Positions 38,493 through 48,018 of a DNA stretch of 64,000 bases are shown here, one piece after another. Within the stretch, counting starts at the first letter, position 1. Every line of letters starts with the position of its first letter. The stretch comes from Rhodanobacter glycinis. Its GTDB lineage: Bacteria; Pseudomonadota; Gammaproteobacteria; Xanthomonadales; Rhodanobacteraceae. The DNA lies in contig NZ_RCZB01000001.1 of the NCBI RefSeq assembly GCF_006438785.1, forward strand, positions 1,127,912 to 1,191,911, in the 5' to 3' direction. The position numbers and the translations under genes were made by a program. The notes below the pieces were generated by a model. That model made no database searches and was not told where the DNA came from. It was given only the letters and a program-made list of their open reading frames with translations.

Positions 38493-40607
38493 TCAGGCGG
38501 TGGCGCCGCCGGCGCGCTCGTCTTCGGTGACTGCCTTCATCGACAGGCGGATGCGGCCCTGCTTGTCCACTTCCAGCACCTTGACCTTGACGATGTCGCC
38601 TTCCTTGAGCTTGTCGGAGACCTTCTCGACCCGCTCATCGGAGATCTGCGACACGTGCACCAGACCATCCTTGCCCGGCATGATCGTCACGAATGCACCG
38701 AAGTCCATCAGCTTGGCGACCTTGCCCTCGTAGATGCGGCCCGGCTCGACGTCAGAGACGATCTGCTCGATACGCTTGCGTGCCGCTTCACCTGCCTCGC
38801 GATTGACGGAGCCAACGATGATGGTGCCGTCGTCACTGATGTCGATCGTGGTGCCGGTCTCTTCGGTGATCGAACGGATCGTGGCGCCGCCCTTGCCGAT
38901 CACTTCGCGGATCTTGTCCGGGTGGATCTTGATGGTGATCAGGCGCGGCGCGTACTCGCTCATTTCCGAGCGGGCGGTGGTGAGCGCCTTGGCCATCTCG
39001 CCGAGGATGTGCAGACGACCACGCTTGGCCTGCTCCAGCGCCACCTTCATGATCTCTTCGGTGATGCCGTCGATCTTGATGTCCATCTGCAGAGCGGAGA
39101 TGCCGTCGGCGCTACCGGCCACCTTGAAATCCATGTCGCCGAGGTGATCCTCGTCGCCAAGGATGTCGGACAGCACCACGAAGTCGCTGCCTTCCTTGAC
39201 CAGACCCATCGCGATACCGGCCACCGGCGCCTTCAGCGGCACGCCCGCGTCCATCATCGCCAGCGAGGAACCGCACACCGAGGCCATCGACGAGGAACCG
39301 TTGGACTCGGTGATTTCCGAGACCACGCGCACCACGTACGGGAATTCCTCGATCGTCGGCTTGACCGCCTGCACGCCACGCTTGGCGAGACGGCCGTGGC
39401 CGATCTCGCGACGCTTCGGCGCGCCGAAACGACCGGCCTCACCCACCGAGAACGGAGGAAAGTTGTAATGGAACAGGAACGGATCCTTCGACTCGCCACC
39501 CGGCGCATCGATGATCTGCGCGTCGCGCGTGGTGCCCAGCGTGATGACGACGAGGGCCTGCGTCTCGCCACGGGTGAACAGGGCCGAGCCGTGAGTCCGC
39601 GGCAGCACGCCGACGCGGGCGGTGATCGCGCGCACATCGTCGAGCTGACGGCCGTCGATGCGCACCTTGGTCTTCAATACGCTGTCGCGCATGGTGTGGT
39701 ATTCGAGCTCGCCGAATTCCTTCGACAGCTCGGCAGACGCCCAGCCGTTCGCTTCGGCCTGCGCCTTCAGCTCAGCCAGCACGTCAGCCTTGATCGCGGA
39801 AATCGCGTCGCGACGCTGCAGTTTGTCGCGCACCTGGAACGCTTCGTCCAGCTTGCTGCCGACGGCGCCCTTGAGGGCAGCAACCAGCGATTCGCTGCGG
39901 GTCGGTGCCTGCCAGTCCCACGACGGCTTGCCGGCTTCGGTAGCCAGTTCGGCGATCGCACGGATCGCGACCTGCATCTGCTGGTGACCGAACATCACCG
40001 CACCGAGCATCACATCTTCGGACAGCAGCTTCGCTTCGGATTCCACCATCAGCACCGCGCCAGCGGTACCGGCGACGACCAGATCCAGCTCGGAGGTCTT
40101 CAACTCGGTGGCCGACGGGTTCAGCAGGTACTTGCCGTTCGCGTAACCGACACGGGCAGCGCCGATCGGGCCCTTGAACGGGATACCGGCCAGCGACAAT
40201 GCAGCGGAGGCGCCAAGCAGCGCGACGATATCGCCGTCAACTTCCGGGTTCAGCGAGACGACCTGCGCGATGACCTGCACTTCGTTCTTGAAGTCTTCCG
40301 GGAACAGCGGGCGCACCGGACGATCGATCAGACGCGAGGTCAGCGTTTCCTTCTCGGTCGGACGGCCTTCACGCTTGAAGAAGCCGCCCGGGATGCGGCC
40401 GGCGGAGTAGAACTTTTCGACGTAATCGACGGTGAGCGGGAAGAAATCCTGCCCTTCCTTCTGCTTGGTCGCAGCTACCGCGGTGACCAGCACCACGGTG
40501 CCGCCCATGCTGGCCATGACCGCGCCGGACGCCTGGCGGGCAATTTCGCCCGTCTCCAGCGTGACTTCGTGACTACCGTACTGGAATGACTTGGTTACTT
40601 TTGCCAC
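38493..40607 (-). CDS. pnp: Polynucleotide phosphorylase
   Basis: 3'-5' phosphorolytic exoribonuclease and degradosome component. The 704 residues run RNase PH domain 1, an all-alpha linker, RNase PH domain 2 ([16 protein letters not shown]), a KH domain ([20 protein letters not shown]) and an S1 domain ([26 protein letters not shown]). It starts with GTG at 40607 behind a GAGGAG site. Only 25 bases separate it from the rpsO stop, so it is read from the rpsO transcript and lacks the long E. coli-type pnp leader. Confidence 0.98.
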   Translation of the reverse strand: MAKVTKSFQYGSHEVTLETGEIARQASGAVMASMGGTVVLVTAVAATKQKEGQDFFPLTVDYVEKFYSAGRIPGGFFKREGRPTEKETLTSRLIDRPVRPLFPEDFKNEVQVIAQVVSLNPEVDGDIVALLGASAALSLAGIPFKGPIGAARVGYANGKYLLNPSATELKTSELDLVVAGTAGAVLMVESEAKLLSEDVMLGAVMFGHQQMQVAIRAIAELATEAGKPSWDWQAPTRSESLVAALKGAVGSKLDEAFQVRDKLQRRDAISAIKADVLAELKAQAEANGWASAELSKEFGELEYHTMRDSVLKTKVRIDGRQLDDVRAITARVGVLPRTHGSALFTRGETQALVVITLGTTRDAQIIDAPGGESKDPFLFHYNFPPFSVGEAGRFGAPKRREIGHGRLAKRGVQAVKPTIEEFPYVVRVVSEITESNGSSSMASVCGSSLAMMDAGVPLKAPVAGIAMGLVKEGSDFVVLSDILGDEDHLGDMDFKVAGSADGISALQMDIKIDGITEEIMKVALEQAKRGRLHILGEMAKALTTARSEMSEYAPRLITIKIHPDKIREVIGKGGATIRSITEETGTTIDISDDGTIIVGSVNREAGEAARKRIEQIVSDVEPGRIYEGKVAKLMDFGAFVTIMPGKDGLVHVSQISDERVEKVSDKLKEGDIVKVKVLEVDKQGRIRLSMKAVTEDERAGGATA

Positions 40608-40632
40608 TTTGTTCTACTCCTCGTCCGGTGGA

Positions 40633-40902
40633 TTAACGGCGCAGGCCGAGGCGTTCAATCAGGGTCTGGTAGCGCGCAAGATCGCGATCCTTCAGATAGC
40701 TGAGCAGGCGCTTGCGCTGGTTGACCAGCTTCAACAGACCACGGCGGGAATGATGATCCTGCTTGTGTTCCTTGAAGTGGCCGGTGAGGTGGTCGATGCG
40801 GGCGGACAACAGGGCCACCTGGACTTCGGTCGAACCGGTGTCGTTCGGCACGCGGCCGAAATCAGCAATGATCTTGCCGGTCTGTTCTGCGTTAAGAGAC
40901 AT
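40633..40902 (-). CDS. rpsO: 30S ribosomal protein uS15
   Basis: Binds the central domain of 16S rRNA early in 30S assembly. The 89 residues are the exact family length, with [36 protein letters not shown] and [18 protein letters not shown] precedes the ATG by 10 bases. A long hairpin lies at 40931-40976, in the 168-base gap after truB, where S15 leader regulation is found in other bacteria. Confidence 0.98.
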   Translation of the reverse strand: MSLNAEQTGKIIADFGRVPNDTGSTEVQVALLSARIDHLTGHFKEHKQDHHSRRGLLKLVNQRKRLLSYLKDRDLARYQTLIERLGLRR

Positions 40903-40930
40903 GGGTATACGTTTCCTTGGAAAGGCGATG

Positions 40931-40976
40931 CGAAGCTTGCGCTTGCATCATCGCGATGACGCAAGCGCAAGCTTCG
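40931..40976 (-). promoter_or_regulatory. Long hairpin in the rpsO leader / truB 3' end
   Basis: Perfect 16-base arms CGAAGCTTGCGCTTGC (40931-40946) and GCAAGCGCAAGCTTCG (40961-40976) enclose TCATCGCGATGA, itself a palindrome, with one A-C mismatch between. There is no U-tract after it, so it is more likely a leader structure or RNase III site than a terminator. It ends 28 bases before the rpsO start. Confidence 0.6.
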
Positions 40977-41070
40977 CCTAGATGAATGAAAGCGTTGAAA
41001 TAACTTGTCTATTCTACTGATGGGAGTGGTGTTACAACAAGTGCGAAGCGGGTTATCAGGCACATTTTCT

Positions 41071-41997
41071 TCAGTCCGGCGGCAGGTTGAAGCCGCGCAG
41101 GATGCGCGTACGCCCTTCTGCATCGAGTTCCAGCAGTGCCAGCAGCGCGCCGTCGCTGGCAAAAGCCGCGCAGCGGCCCGCCGGCGGTGGCGGATCCAAC
41201 TGGATCGGCTGGCCACGCGAAATGGCCATGCTCTGCGACTCGTCGAGTTGTACTTCCGGCAGATCGGACAAACCCGCCGCCACCGGCAGCAACCATGCCA
41301 GCAGCGCCTCGTCGCCCTGTTCCGCGGCCTGCTCCAACTGCTCAAGCGTCACCATACGCGGCTCACGGAACGGCTCGACCCAGATCCGGCGCAGCGCGGT
41401 CAGATGCGCGCCGCAACCCAGATCCTCGCCCAGGTCCACCGCCAGCGAGCGCACGTAAGTACCGGAGCCGCACTCCACCAGCAACTTCAGCGTATCGCTG
41501 TTGCGCGCCAGCAAGTCGAGTCGGTACACGTCCACTTCGCGCGGCGCCACCTCGACGATTTCGCCGCGACGCGCCTTCGCGTACAACCGCTCGCCGTCCT
41601 GTTTCAGCGCCGAGTACATCGGTGGTACCTGCAGGATATGGCCGCGCAGTCTGGCCAGCGCCGTTTCGATGGTGACTTCATCCAGTTCTGGTACCACGCG
41701 TTGCTGCACGATCTCGCCTTCGCTGTCGGCAGTATCGGTGGTGATGCCGAGCCGGCACTCGGCGAGATACGCCTTGCGCGCACCGAGCAAGCTGCCCGCG
41801 AGCTTGGTCGCCTCGCCGAAACACAGCGGCAGCAGGCCAGTAGCCAGGGGATCGAGCGCGCCGGTATGGCCGCCCTTGGCCGCGCGCAGCAGGCGTCGCA
41901 CGGATTGCAGCGCCTGGTTGGAACTCAGGCCCAACGGCTTGTCCAGCAATACGATGCCATGCAGGTCACGGTGCTGGATACGCGGCAGGCGGCTCAT
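41071..41997 (-). CDS. truB: tRNA pseudouridine-55 synthase
   Basis: Forms pseudouridine 55 in the T-loop of tRNAs. The catalytic Asp is in GGHTGALDPLATGLL near residue 45; the KAYLAECRLG and ECGSGTYVRSLAVDLG segments of the family are intact, and a C-terminal PUA-like part (from about 235) is present. ATG 41997 (MSRLPRIQHRDLHG) gives 308 residues, the usual length. It lies 27 bases downstream of rbfA. Confidence 0.96.
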   Translation of the reverse strand: MSRLPRIQHRDLHGIVLLDKPLGLSSNQALQSVRRLLRAAKGGHTGALDPLATGLLPLCFGEATKLAGSLLGARKAYLAECRLGITTDTADSEGEIVQQRVVPELDEVTIETALARLRGHILQVPPMYSALKQDGERLYAKARRGEIVEVAPREVDVYRLDLLARNSDTLKLLVECGSGTYVRSLAVDLGEDLGCGAHLTALRRIWVEPFREPRMVTLEQLEQAAEQGDEALLAWLLPVAAGLSDLPEVQLDESQSMAISRGQPIQLDPPPPAGRCAAFASDGALLALLELDAEGRTRILRGFNLPPD

Positions 41998-42024
41998 CGG
42001 TTCAGCAATGCCCAATGTTGCGGT

Positions 42025-42408
42025 TCAATCCTGCTTGTCGCCAGGTGGTGGAGCGAGGTCACGCGCCTGCTCACGCAGCAGCGATTCAATGCGCTCGCCC
42101 TTGTCGACCGAGTCGTCGTACTTGAACTTCAGTTCCGGCACCCGACGCATGCGCATGCCGCTGTGCGCCAGTGAATGGCGGATCTCGTGACCGATCTCGT
42201 TCAGTGCCTTCACCGCAGGCAGCCCCTGCTCGGGCATCAGTGCGGTAACCCATACCGTGGCCCAATCCAGATCGCGGGTAATTTCCACATCCGACACACT
42301 GACCGACGGCAAACCGTGATCGCGCACAGCCGCATGCACCAGCAAGCCAAGCTCGCGGCGCAGTTCGGCACCGATGCGGTCGGTACGTTTGAAGTCACGG
42401 GATGGCAT
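42025..42408 (-). CDS. rbfA: 30S ribosome-binding factor A
   Basis: Cold-shock associated 16S rRNA maturation factor. The 127 residues form one KH-like domain (RIGAELRRELGLLV, VSVSDVEITRDLDWATVWV, RHSLAHSGMRMRRVPELKFKYD). ATG 42408 is preferred over an upstream in-frame start at 42426 because GGAG lies six bases before it and the sequence MPSRDFKRTDRIG is the family start. Separated from infB by a repeat-like insert of about 145 bases. Confidence 0.94.
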   Translation of the reverse strand: MPSRDFKRTDRIGAELRRELGLLVHAAVRDHGLPSVSVSDVEITRDLDWATVWVTALMPEQGLPAVKALNEIGHEIRHSLAHSGMRMRRVPELKFKYDDSVDKGERIESLLREQARDLAPPPGDKQD

Positions 42409-42426
42409 AAAGAACTCCGAGGACAA

Positions 42427-42553
42427 TTTCCCTTCTCCCCACGGGAGACGGTGCCCTGCAAGGGGCGGATGAGGGTTCGCGACTCTGCATGAATCTCACG
42501 CAAGTCGTGAATCCTCACCCCAACCCTCTCCCAAAGGGGAGAGGGGCTCAAGG
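42427..42553. repeat. Repeat-like inverted insert between rbfA and infB
   Basis: The stretch pairs CCCTTCTCCCC near its left end with GGGGAGAGGGG near its right end and contains CCTCACCCCAACCCTCTCCC, a sequence style typical of dispersed xanthomonad intergenic repeats. It sits inside an operon and would place a long stem in the infB-rbfA message. Confidence 0.65.
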
Positions 42554-45394
42554 TCAAAGCGTGCGCGCCACTTCGGTGCGTTCGAAGCACTCGATCTGGT
42601 CGCCCGGCTTGACGTCGTTGTACTGCTTCACGGCGATGCCGCACTCCATGCCGTTGCGCACTTCGTCGACCAGCTCCTTGAAGCGACGCAGCGATTCCAG
42701 CTCGCCTTCGAAGATCACCACGTTGTCGCGCAGCACGCGGATCGGCTTGCTGCGCTTGACCGTACCTTCGGTGACCATGCAGCCGGCCACGGCGCCGAAC
42801 TTGGAGCTGCGGAACACGTCGCGGACCTCGGCGGTGCCGATGATGTCCTCGCGCACTTCCATGCCGAGCAGGCCGGTGGCCGCCTGGGTGACCTGATCGA
42901 TCACGTCATAGATGATCGAGAAGTAGCGCACGTCCAGACCCGCAGTCTCGATCACCTTGCGTGCCGATGCATCGGCACGCACGTTGAAGCCGATGACCAG
43001 CGCCTTCGAGGCCGCCGCCAGGGTGGCATCGGATTCGTTGATGCCACCGACGCCGGACGAGACCACGTTGACCCGAACCCGCTCGTTGCCGATCTGGGTC
43101 AGCGATTCACGCAATGCTTCGACCGAACCCTGCACGTCACCCTTGACCAGGATGTTGAGCGTCTGCTGCTCCACGCCCTGACCCATCTTGGCAATGATGT
43201 CCTCAAGCCGGTTGCTCTTGCTGACCATGCGCGTTTCGCGGCGCTTGAGCTCACGTTCCTGCGCAACCTCGCGGGCCAGGCGCTCGTCCTCGACGCAGAC
43301 GAAATCGTCGCCGGTTTCCGGCACGCCGGACAGACCAAGCACCTGCACCGGAATCGATGGACCGGCTTCCTGCACCTGCTTGCCGTTTTCATCGATCAGT
43401 GCACGCATGCGACCGTATTCGATGCCGCAGACGATGAAATCGCCCTTGCGCAACGTGCCCTGCTGCACCAGCACCGTCGCCACAGGGCCACGACCACGAT
43501 CCAGGCTGGATTCGATCACCACGCCAGAGGCACGACCATCGGCCACCGCCTTCAGCTCCATCACTTCGGCCTGCACCGAGATGGCGTCGAGCAGATCCTC
43601 GATGCCAGCGCCGGTCTTGGCCGACACCGGTATGAACTGGACGTCGCCGCCCCAGTCTTCCGGCACCACTTCGTACTGCACCAGACCCTGCTTGACGTTG
43701 TCCGGGTTGGCGCCATCCTTGTCCATCTTGTTGACCGCGACGATCAGCGGCACCTTGGCGGCGCGCGCATGCTTCACCGCTTCCACCGTCTGCGGCATCA
43801 CGCCGTCATCGGCTGCCACCACCAGGATCACGATGTCGGTCGACTGCGCGCCACGGGCACGCATCGAGGTGAACGCGGCATGGCCGGGCGTATCCAGGAA
43901 CGTGATCACGCCCTTGGACGTTTCCACGTGATACGCGCCGATGTGCTGGGTGATGCCGCCGGCTTCGCCGGAAGCGACCTTGGTGCGGCGGATGTAATCC
44001 AGCAGCGAGGTCTTGCCGTGATCGACATGGCCCATGATCGTCACCACCGGCGGGCGCGTGATCTTCTCGCCTTCCAGTTCGACGTTCTGGGTGTGCGCCG
44101 CCAGCGTGTCCTCGGCGTTGTTCTGGTTGTCGGCAACCGGTACATGGCCGAGTTCCTCCACCACCAACACCGCGGTGTCGTGATCGATGGTCTGGTTGAT
44201 GGTCGCCATCACGCCCATCTTGAACAGCGCCTTGACCACCTCGGAACCCTTGACCGCCATCTTCTGCGCCAGCTCGGCGACGACATTGGTGTCGCCAACG
44301 ACCACTTCGCGCACCACCGGGGCAGTGGGTCGCGAGAAACCATGCGGGCCACTGGGCGGATTGCTGTTGCCGCGGGACATCATTTCGCGACCGCTGCTGC
44401 GACCCGGCTTGCCGCGCTTGTTGCTTGAGGAGGAGCGGCGGGCACGATCGGCTTCGCTCAGGTGCATCTGGCCACCGGCGAAACGCTTGCCGGTGCTGTC
44501 CCGACCTTCCTTGCTGCCCGCCCCACTACCCGCATTGTCGTTACGCTCGCGGGGATGCTTGGGTTTGTTGCGGCTGGCATCGCCGGCAGCCGTCGGCGAT
44601 GCGGCAGCATCGGTCGCGGCGGCGCGAACGGCAGGCTTTGCCGCAGCCACCACCGGCGCGGGCGCAGGTGCGGGCACCGGCTTGACCAGTTTCTCGCGTT
44701 TGCGCGGCTCATGGATCCGCGGCAGGATCATGCCCAGGTCACGCTGATCCATGCGCTGGACGGATCCCGCTGCGTCTTCGCCGACGTCCGGGGACGCCGT
44801 CTCGGCTGCCGGCACCGGCGCCACCTCGACGTGACTGCCGGCCATCGGCTCGGCTGCACTGACTGCCTCGGTCTGACGCTGTTCTTTTTCGTCCTGCCGC
44901 TGTTTCTCGTCAAGGGCGCGTTGCTGCGCTTCCTCCTGACGGCGATGCTCAGCGTCGAGACGATCCTGTTCTTCCTGCTCGCGCTGCTGCTGCGATTCAT
45001 GCAGCTTGCGCACGGCGTCCTCGCGCTCGGGCTCGACGCTGGCTTCCTCGGCGATCACGCTGCGCTTGACGTAAGTGCGCTTGGCACGAACCTCGACGTT
45101 GACCGTCTTGGCCGTACCTGCAGCACCGCGCGCGCCTGGCGTGGCCACCTTCAGCTCGCCGACCGTGCGGCGCTTGAGGGTGATCTGGCGTGGCGCACTG
45201 TCGTCGACCTCCGCGGCGGCTTCGCTCTTGCCGTGCGTGCGCCGCAGGAAGCCCAGCAACTTCACCTTTTCGGTGCTGCTGATGACTTGCTCCTGATCGG
45301 AGAATTTCATGCCTGCCTCGCCCAGCTGCGTAAGCAGCCGGTCGACCGGCATGCCCAGTACCTGGGCGAGTTGTTTGATCGTGACGTCCGACAT
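42554..45394 (-). CDS. infB: Translation initiation factor IF-2
   Basis: GTPase that delivers initiator tRNA to the 30S subunit. The 946 residues comprise an IF2-N domain ([18 protein letters not shown]), a long low-complexity charged and Ala-rich region (about 65-370, with a helical [20 protein letters not shown] part), a second IF2-N segment, and the GTPase core with GHVDHGKT near 455, DTPGH and NKMDKD, then domains II-IV. The initiator tRNA it handles is encoded upstream in the same cluster. Downstream of nusA by 130 bases. Confidence 0.98.
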   Translation of the reverse strand: MSDVTIKQLAQVLGMPVDRLLTQLGEAGMKFSDQEQVISSTEKVKLLGFLRRTHGKSEAAAEVDDSAPRQITLKRRTVGELKVATPGARGAAGTAKTVNVEVRAKRTYVKRSVIAEEASVEPEREDAVRKLHESQQQREQEEQDRLDAEHRRQEEAQQRALDEKQRQDEKEQRQTEAVSAAEPMAGSHVEVAPVPAAETASPDVGEDAAGSVQRMDQRDLGMILPRIHEPRKREKLVKPVPAPAPAPVVAAAKPAVRAAATDAAASPTAAGDASRNKPKHPRERNDNAGSGAGSKEGRDSTGKRFAGGQMHLSEADRARRSSSSNKRGKPGRSSGREMMSRGNSNPPSGPHGFSRPTAPVVREVVVGDTNVVAELAQKMAVKGSEVVKALFKMGVMATINQTIDHDTAVLVVEELGHVPVADNQNNAEDTLAAHTQNVELEGEKITRPPVVTIMGHVDHGKTSLLDYIRRTKVASGEAGGITQHIGAYHVETSKGVITFLDTPGHAAFTSMRARGAQSTDIVILVVAADDGVMPQTVEAVKHARAAKVPLIVAVNKMDKDGANPDNVKQGLVQYEVVPEDWGGDVQFIPVSAKTGAGIEDLLDAISVQAEVMELKAVADGRASGVVIESSLDRGRGPVATVLVQQGTLRKGDFIVCGIEYGRMRALIDENGKQVQEAGPSIPVQVLGLSGVPETGDDFVCVEDERLAREVAQERELKRRETRMVSKSNRLEDIIAKMGQGVEQQTLNILVKGDVQGSVEALRESLTQIGNERVRVNVVSSGVGGINESDATLAAASKALVIGFNVRADASARKVIETAGLDVRYFSIIYDVIDQVTQAATGLLGMEVREDIIGTAEVRDVFRSSKFGAVAGCMVTEGTVKRSKPIRVLRDNVVIFEGELESLRRFKELVDEVRNGMECGIAVKQYNDVKPGDQIECFERTEVARTL

Positions 45395-45468
45395 CGTGTT
45401 CTTTGCTCCGCCGTTCCCGCGCTTATCGTCAGTGCGACATTATCCATGCCGCCACCTCCATCCATGGT

Positions 45469-45490
45469 GAAAGGCTTCTTAAAGCCTTTC
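45469..45490 (-). other. Intra-operon hairpin between nusA and infB
   Basis: GAAAGGCTT and AAGCCTTTC form a perfect 9-bp stem with a 4-base loop, 34 bases after the nusA stop. No U-tract follows; it may be a processing site that adjusts IF-2 relative to NusA. Confidence 0.5.
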
Positions 45491-45524
45491 TCGGCACACC
45501 CGTCCAGGGTGCCGCCGTCCGCGG

Positions 45525-47030
45525 TTAGCCGCCTTTCTCCAGCCGCGCGATCATCGGCGCACGTGCCGCCATGATCAGTGCTGCAGCGCGTTCCTCGTTC
45601 ATCCCTTCGATATCGATCAGGTCATCCACCGCAAGATCCGCCAGATCGTCGACCGTGTTCACTTCACGAGCGGCCAATGCGAAGGCCGTCGTCTCATCCA
45701 TGCCTTCCAGCGCCAGCAGTTCGCCGGACGGCTGATGTTCGTCGACGCCCTCCTCCACCGCCAGTGCCTCGGTCAGCAGCGCATCGCGGGCGCGGGCGCG
45801 CAGTTCCTCGACGATATCCTCGTCGAAACCCTCCACCGCGAGTAGCTCGGCGCTGGGCACGTAGGCAATTTCCTCGACGCTGGAAAAGCCCTCCTGCACC
45901 AGGATGACCGCGATCTCCTGATCCACTTCGAGCTTGTCCATGAACAGCTGGCGCGCGGCCTCCTGCTCGGACTCGCTTTTGGCGGTGACCTGGTCCTGGG
46001 TCATCACGTTGAGCTGCCAGCCGGTCAGCTTGCTGGCCAGACGCACGTTCTGGCCACCGCGACCGATCGCCTGGGACAACTTGTCCTCGGCCACCGCGAT
46101 GTCCATCGAGTGCTTTTCCTCGTCCATGATGATCGACTGCACTTCGGCCGGCGCCATCGCGTTGATGACGAACTGTGCCTGGTTCTCGTGCCACAGGATG
46201 ATGTCGACGCGCTCGCCGTTGAGATCGTTGGAGACCGCCTGCACGCGCGAACCGCGCATGCCGATGCAGGCACCGATCGGATCGGTGCGGCTGTCATGCG
46301 CCAGCACGGCGATCTTGGCGCGATCACCCGGATCGCGGGCACAGCCCTTGATCTCGACCAGGCCCTGGCCGACTTCCGGCACTTCCAGCTTGAACAGCTC
46401 GATCATGAATTCCGGCGCGGCACGCGACACGAACAACTGCGGGCCACGGGCCTCGGAGCGCACTTCATAAAGGTACCCACGCACGCGGTCGCCGACGCGG
46501 GCCGATTCACGCGGAATCGTCTTGTCGCGCGGAATGAACGCCTCGGCATTGCTGCCCAGATCCAGATAGATGTTGCCGCGTTCGACGCGCTTGACGATAC
46601 CGGTGACAAGTTCGCCGATGCGATCGGCGAACGCATCCACCACCTGCTGGCGCTCGGCTTCGCGTACGCGCTGCACGATCACCTGCTTGGCGGCCTGCGC
46701 CGCGATGCGGCCGAATTCGGCATTCTCGACCTGCTGCTCGATGTACTGGCCCACTTCGGCGTCGGCGCGCTCGTCCAGCGCGTCCATCAGGCGCAACTGG
46801 TAGGACGGCGATTCCATCTCGCCATCGTCGGCAATGACTTCCCAGCGGCGGAACGTCTGGTATTCGCCGGTATCCTGATCGATCGACACGCGGATGTCGG
46901 GTTCCTCTTCCGGGTAGCGCTTCTTGGCGGCCGAGGCCAGTGCAGCCTCCATCGCTTCGAAAATCACTTCCAGCGGCACGCCTTTTTCATTGGCAACCGC
47001 GTCGACGACCAGCAAAAGTTCTTTGCTCAT
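45525..47030 (-). CDS. nusA: Transcription termination/antitermination factor NusA
   Basis: Binds RNA polymerase and modulates pausing, termination and antitermination. The 501 residues show an N-terminal RNAP-binding domain (about 1-130), an S1 domain (TGIVKRVERGNIYLDLG from about 140), two KH domains (IGMRGSRVQAVSNDL and IGRGGQNVRLASKL), and two C-terminal acidic repeats (ELLAVEGFDEDIVEEL and LLALEGMDETTAFAL, DLIDIEGMNEERA). ATG 47030 has GGAG eight bases upstream. Its leader contains terminator-like hairpins, a possible target for autoregulation. Confidence 0.97.
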   Translation of the reverse strand: MSKELLLVVDAVANEKGVPLEVIFEAMEAALASAAKKRYPEEEPDIRVSIDQDTGEYQTFRRWEVIADDGEMESPSYQLRLMDALDERADAEVGQYIEQQVENAEFGRIAAQAAKQVIVQRVREAERQQVVDAFADRIGELVTGIVKRVERGNIYLDLGSNAEAFIPRDKTIPRESARVGDRVRGYLYEVRSEARGPQLFVSRAAPEFMIELFKLEVPEVGQGLVEIKGCARDPGDRAKIAVLAHDSRTDPIGACIGMRGSRVQAVSNDLNGERVDIILWHENQAQFVINAMAPAEVQSIIMDEEKHSMDIAVAEDKLSQAIGRGGQNVRLASKLTGWQLNVMTQDQVTAKSESEQEAARQLFMDKLEVDQEIAVILVQEGFSSVEEIAYVPSAELLAVEGFDEDIVEELRARARDALLTEALAVEEGVDEHQPSGELLALEGMDETTAFALAAREVNTVDDLADLAVDDLIDIEGMNEERAAALIMAARAPMIARLEKGG

Positions 47031-47091
47031 TGCAGCAACTCCATAGGCGCCCATCGGCGGCCAATCGATCTTGATGAATTATCCGTACTGA

Positions 47092-47634
47092 TTACTTCGG
47101 GGCCTTGGGAGCCGCTGTCTTGCCACCGCGCTTGGGCTGCGGCGCATAACCGAGTGCCTCCCAATCCGGCACCACACGCGCACTTTCCACCAACGCATGA
47201 TCGAATTCGAATGTCTTGCCTTCAGCTTCCAGCACGATCTGCTCGCCTTCCACCGAAACCAGCTTGCCGCGCAGGCGACGACGCCCTTCCAGCGGCGCCT
47301 TCAGCAGCAACTTCACTTCCTGTCCGCTGACCTTCGCAAACTGTGCGGCAGTGAACAGCGGTCGATCGATGCCCGGCGAAGAAACCTCCAGCACATAATT
47401 GCCGGGGATCGGATCCTCGACATCCAGCAATGCGGACAACTCGCGACTGGCAGTCTCGCAATCCTCGATGCCGACCTCACGACGCTCGCCGTCAGGTCCG
47501 GTCTTGTCCAGCAAGTCCAGGTAAATACGCAGGGTACTCTGCCCTTGCGAAGGGTTGAACTCCACGCCAAGGCATTCCAGACCCAGATCGGCCAGTACCT
47601 CGGTGAAGCGTTGCGCCAGTACCTGTGTATCCAT
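47092..47634 (-). CDS. rimP: Ribosome maturation factor RimP
   Basis: Assists 30S assembly. The 180 residues contain [53 protein letters not shown] (the central family signature) and [22 protein letters not shown] 47634 ([18 protein letters not shown]) is preferred; the longer open frame to 47697 runs through a terminator-like hairpin. First protein gene behind the initiator tRNA, 61 bases upstream of nusA. Confidence 0.95.
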   Translation of the reverse strand: MDTQVLAQRFTEVLADLGLECLGVEFNPSQGQSTLRIYLDLLDKTGPDGERREVGIEDCETASRELSALLDVEDPIPGNYVLEVSSPGIDRPLFTAAQFAKVSGQEVKLLLKAPLEGRRRLRGKLVSVEGEQIVLEAEGKTFEFDHALVESARVVPDWEALGYAPQPKRGGKTAAPKAPK

Positions 47635-47673
47635 GGGTTCGCCTTCCCGGATCGTTTTCAGAACAGCGGAAAC

Positions 47674-47695
47674 AAAAAAAGGGCTCCAACGGCCC
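47674..47695 (-). terminator. Terminator-like hairpin in the rimP leader
   Basis: On the minus strand GGGC-7 bases-GCCC is followed by seven Ts, about 40 bases before the rimP start. The stem is short, so it may act only as a conditional terminator. Confidence 0.55.
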
Positions 47696-47787
47696 ATTTC
47701 CTTATCTCGCCGATGTACCTCTCCGTACAGATCCTTCTGCCGCCAGAACCAAACCGCGATCTGGCGTGACGCATCCTTGCGCCCAAC

Positions 47788-47811
47788 AAAAAAGCCTCAC
47801 GAGGAGGCTTT
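47788..47811 (-). terminator. Terminator after the initiator tRNA
   Basis: On the minus strand AAAGCCTC-5 bases-GAGGCTTT is followed by TTTTTG. It starts about 18 bases beyond the CCA end of the tRNA and lies upstream of rimP, so rimP-nusA-infB needs readthrough or its own promoter. Confidence 0.88.
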
Positions 47812-47829
47812 CTTGCACCAAGAAAGATC

Positions 47830-47906
47830 TGGTAGCGGGGGCAGGATTCGAACCTGCGACCTTCGGGTTATGAGCCCGACGAGCTGCCAGACTGCTCCAC
47901 CCCGCA
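47830..47906 (-). tRNA. metY: Initiator tRNA-fMet (anticodon CAU)
   Basis: A 77-nucleotide tRNA including an encoded CCA. Initiator features: three consecutive G-C pairs in the anticodon stem (GGGCTCATAACCC), and no Watson-Crick pair at 1-72. The T-loop is GGTTCGAATCC. Position 1 reads U and 72 reads U, instead of the usual C1-A72, with A73 as discriminator. It lies immediately upstream of rimP-nusA-infB, the place occupied by metY in E. coli. The symbol is transferred by this synteny. Confidence 0.93.
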
Positions 47907-47919
47907 TCAGAGTCCGAAG

Positions 47920-47948
47920 AGTTTAGCGGGGTGGCCGGTTTCTTGCAA
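47920..47948 (-). promoter_or_regulatory. Promoter of the initiator tRNA
   Basis: On the minus strand TTGCAA (47943-47948), a 17-base spacer and TAAACT (47920-47925) precede the tRNA 5' end by about 14 bases. It lies between nuoN and the tRNA. Confidence 0.7.
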
Positions 47949-48018
47949 GCATCAACATTCACAATCCCGCATAAAGTTGATCGACGCCCGCATCAGAACC
48001 CGTGCGTCGGCACAAAGA

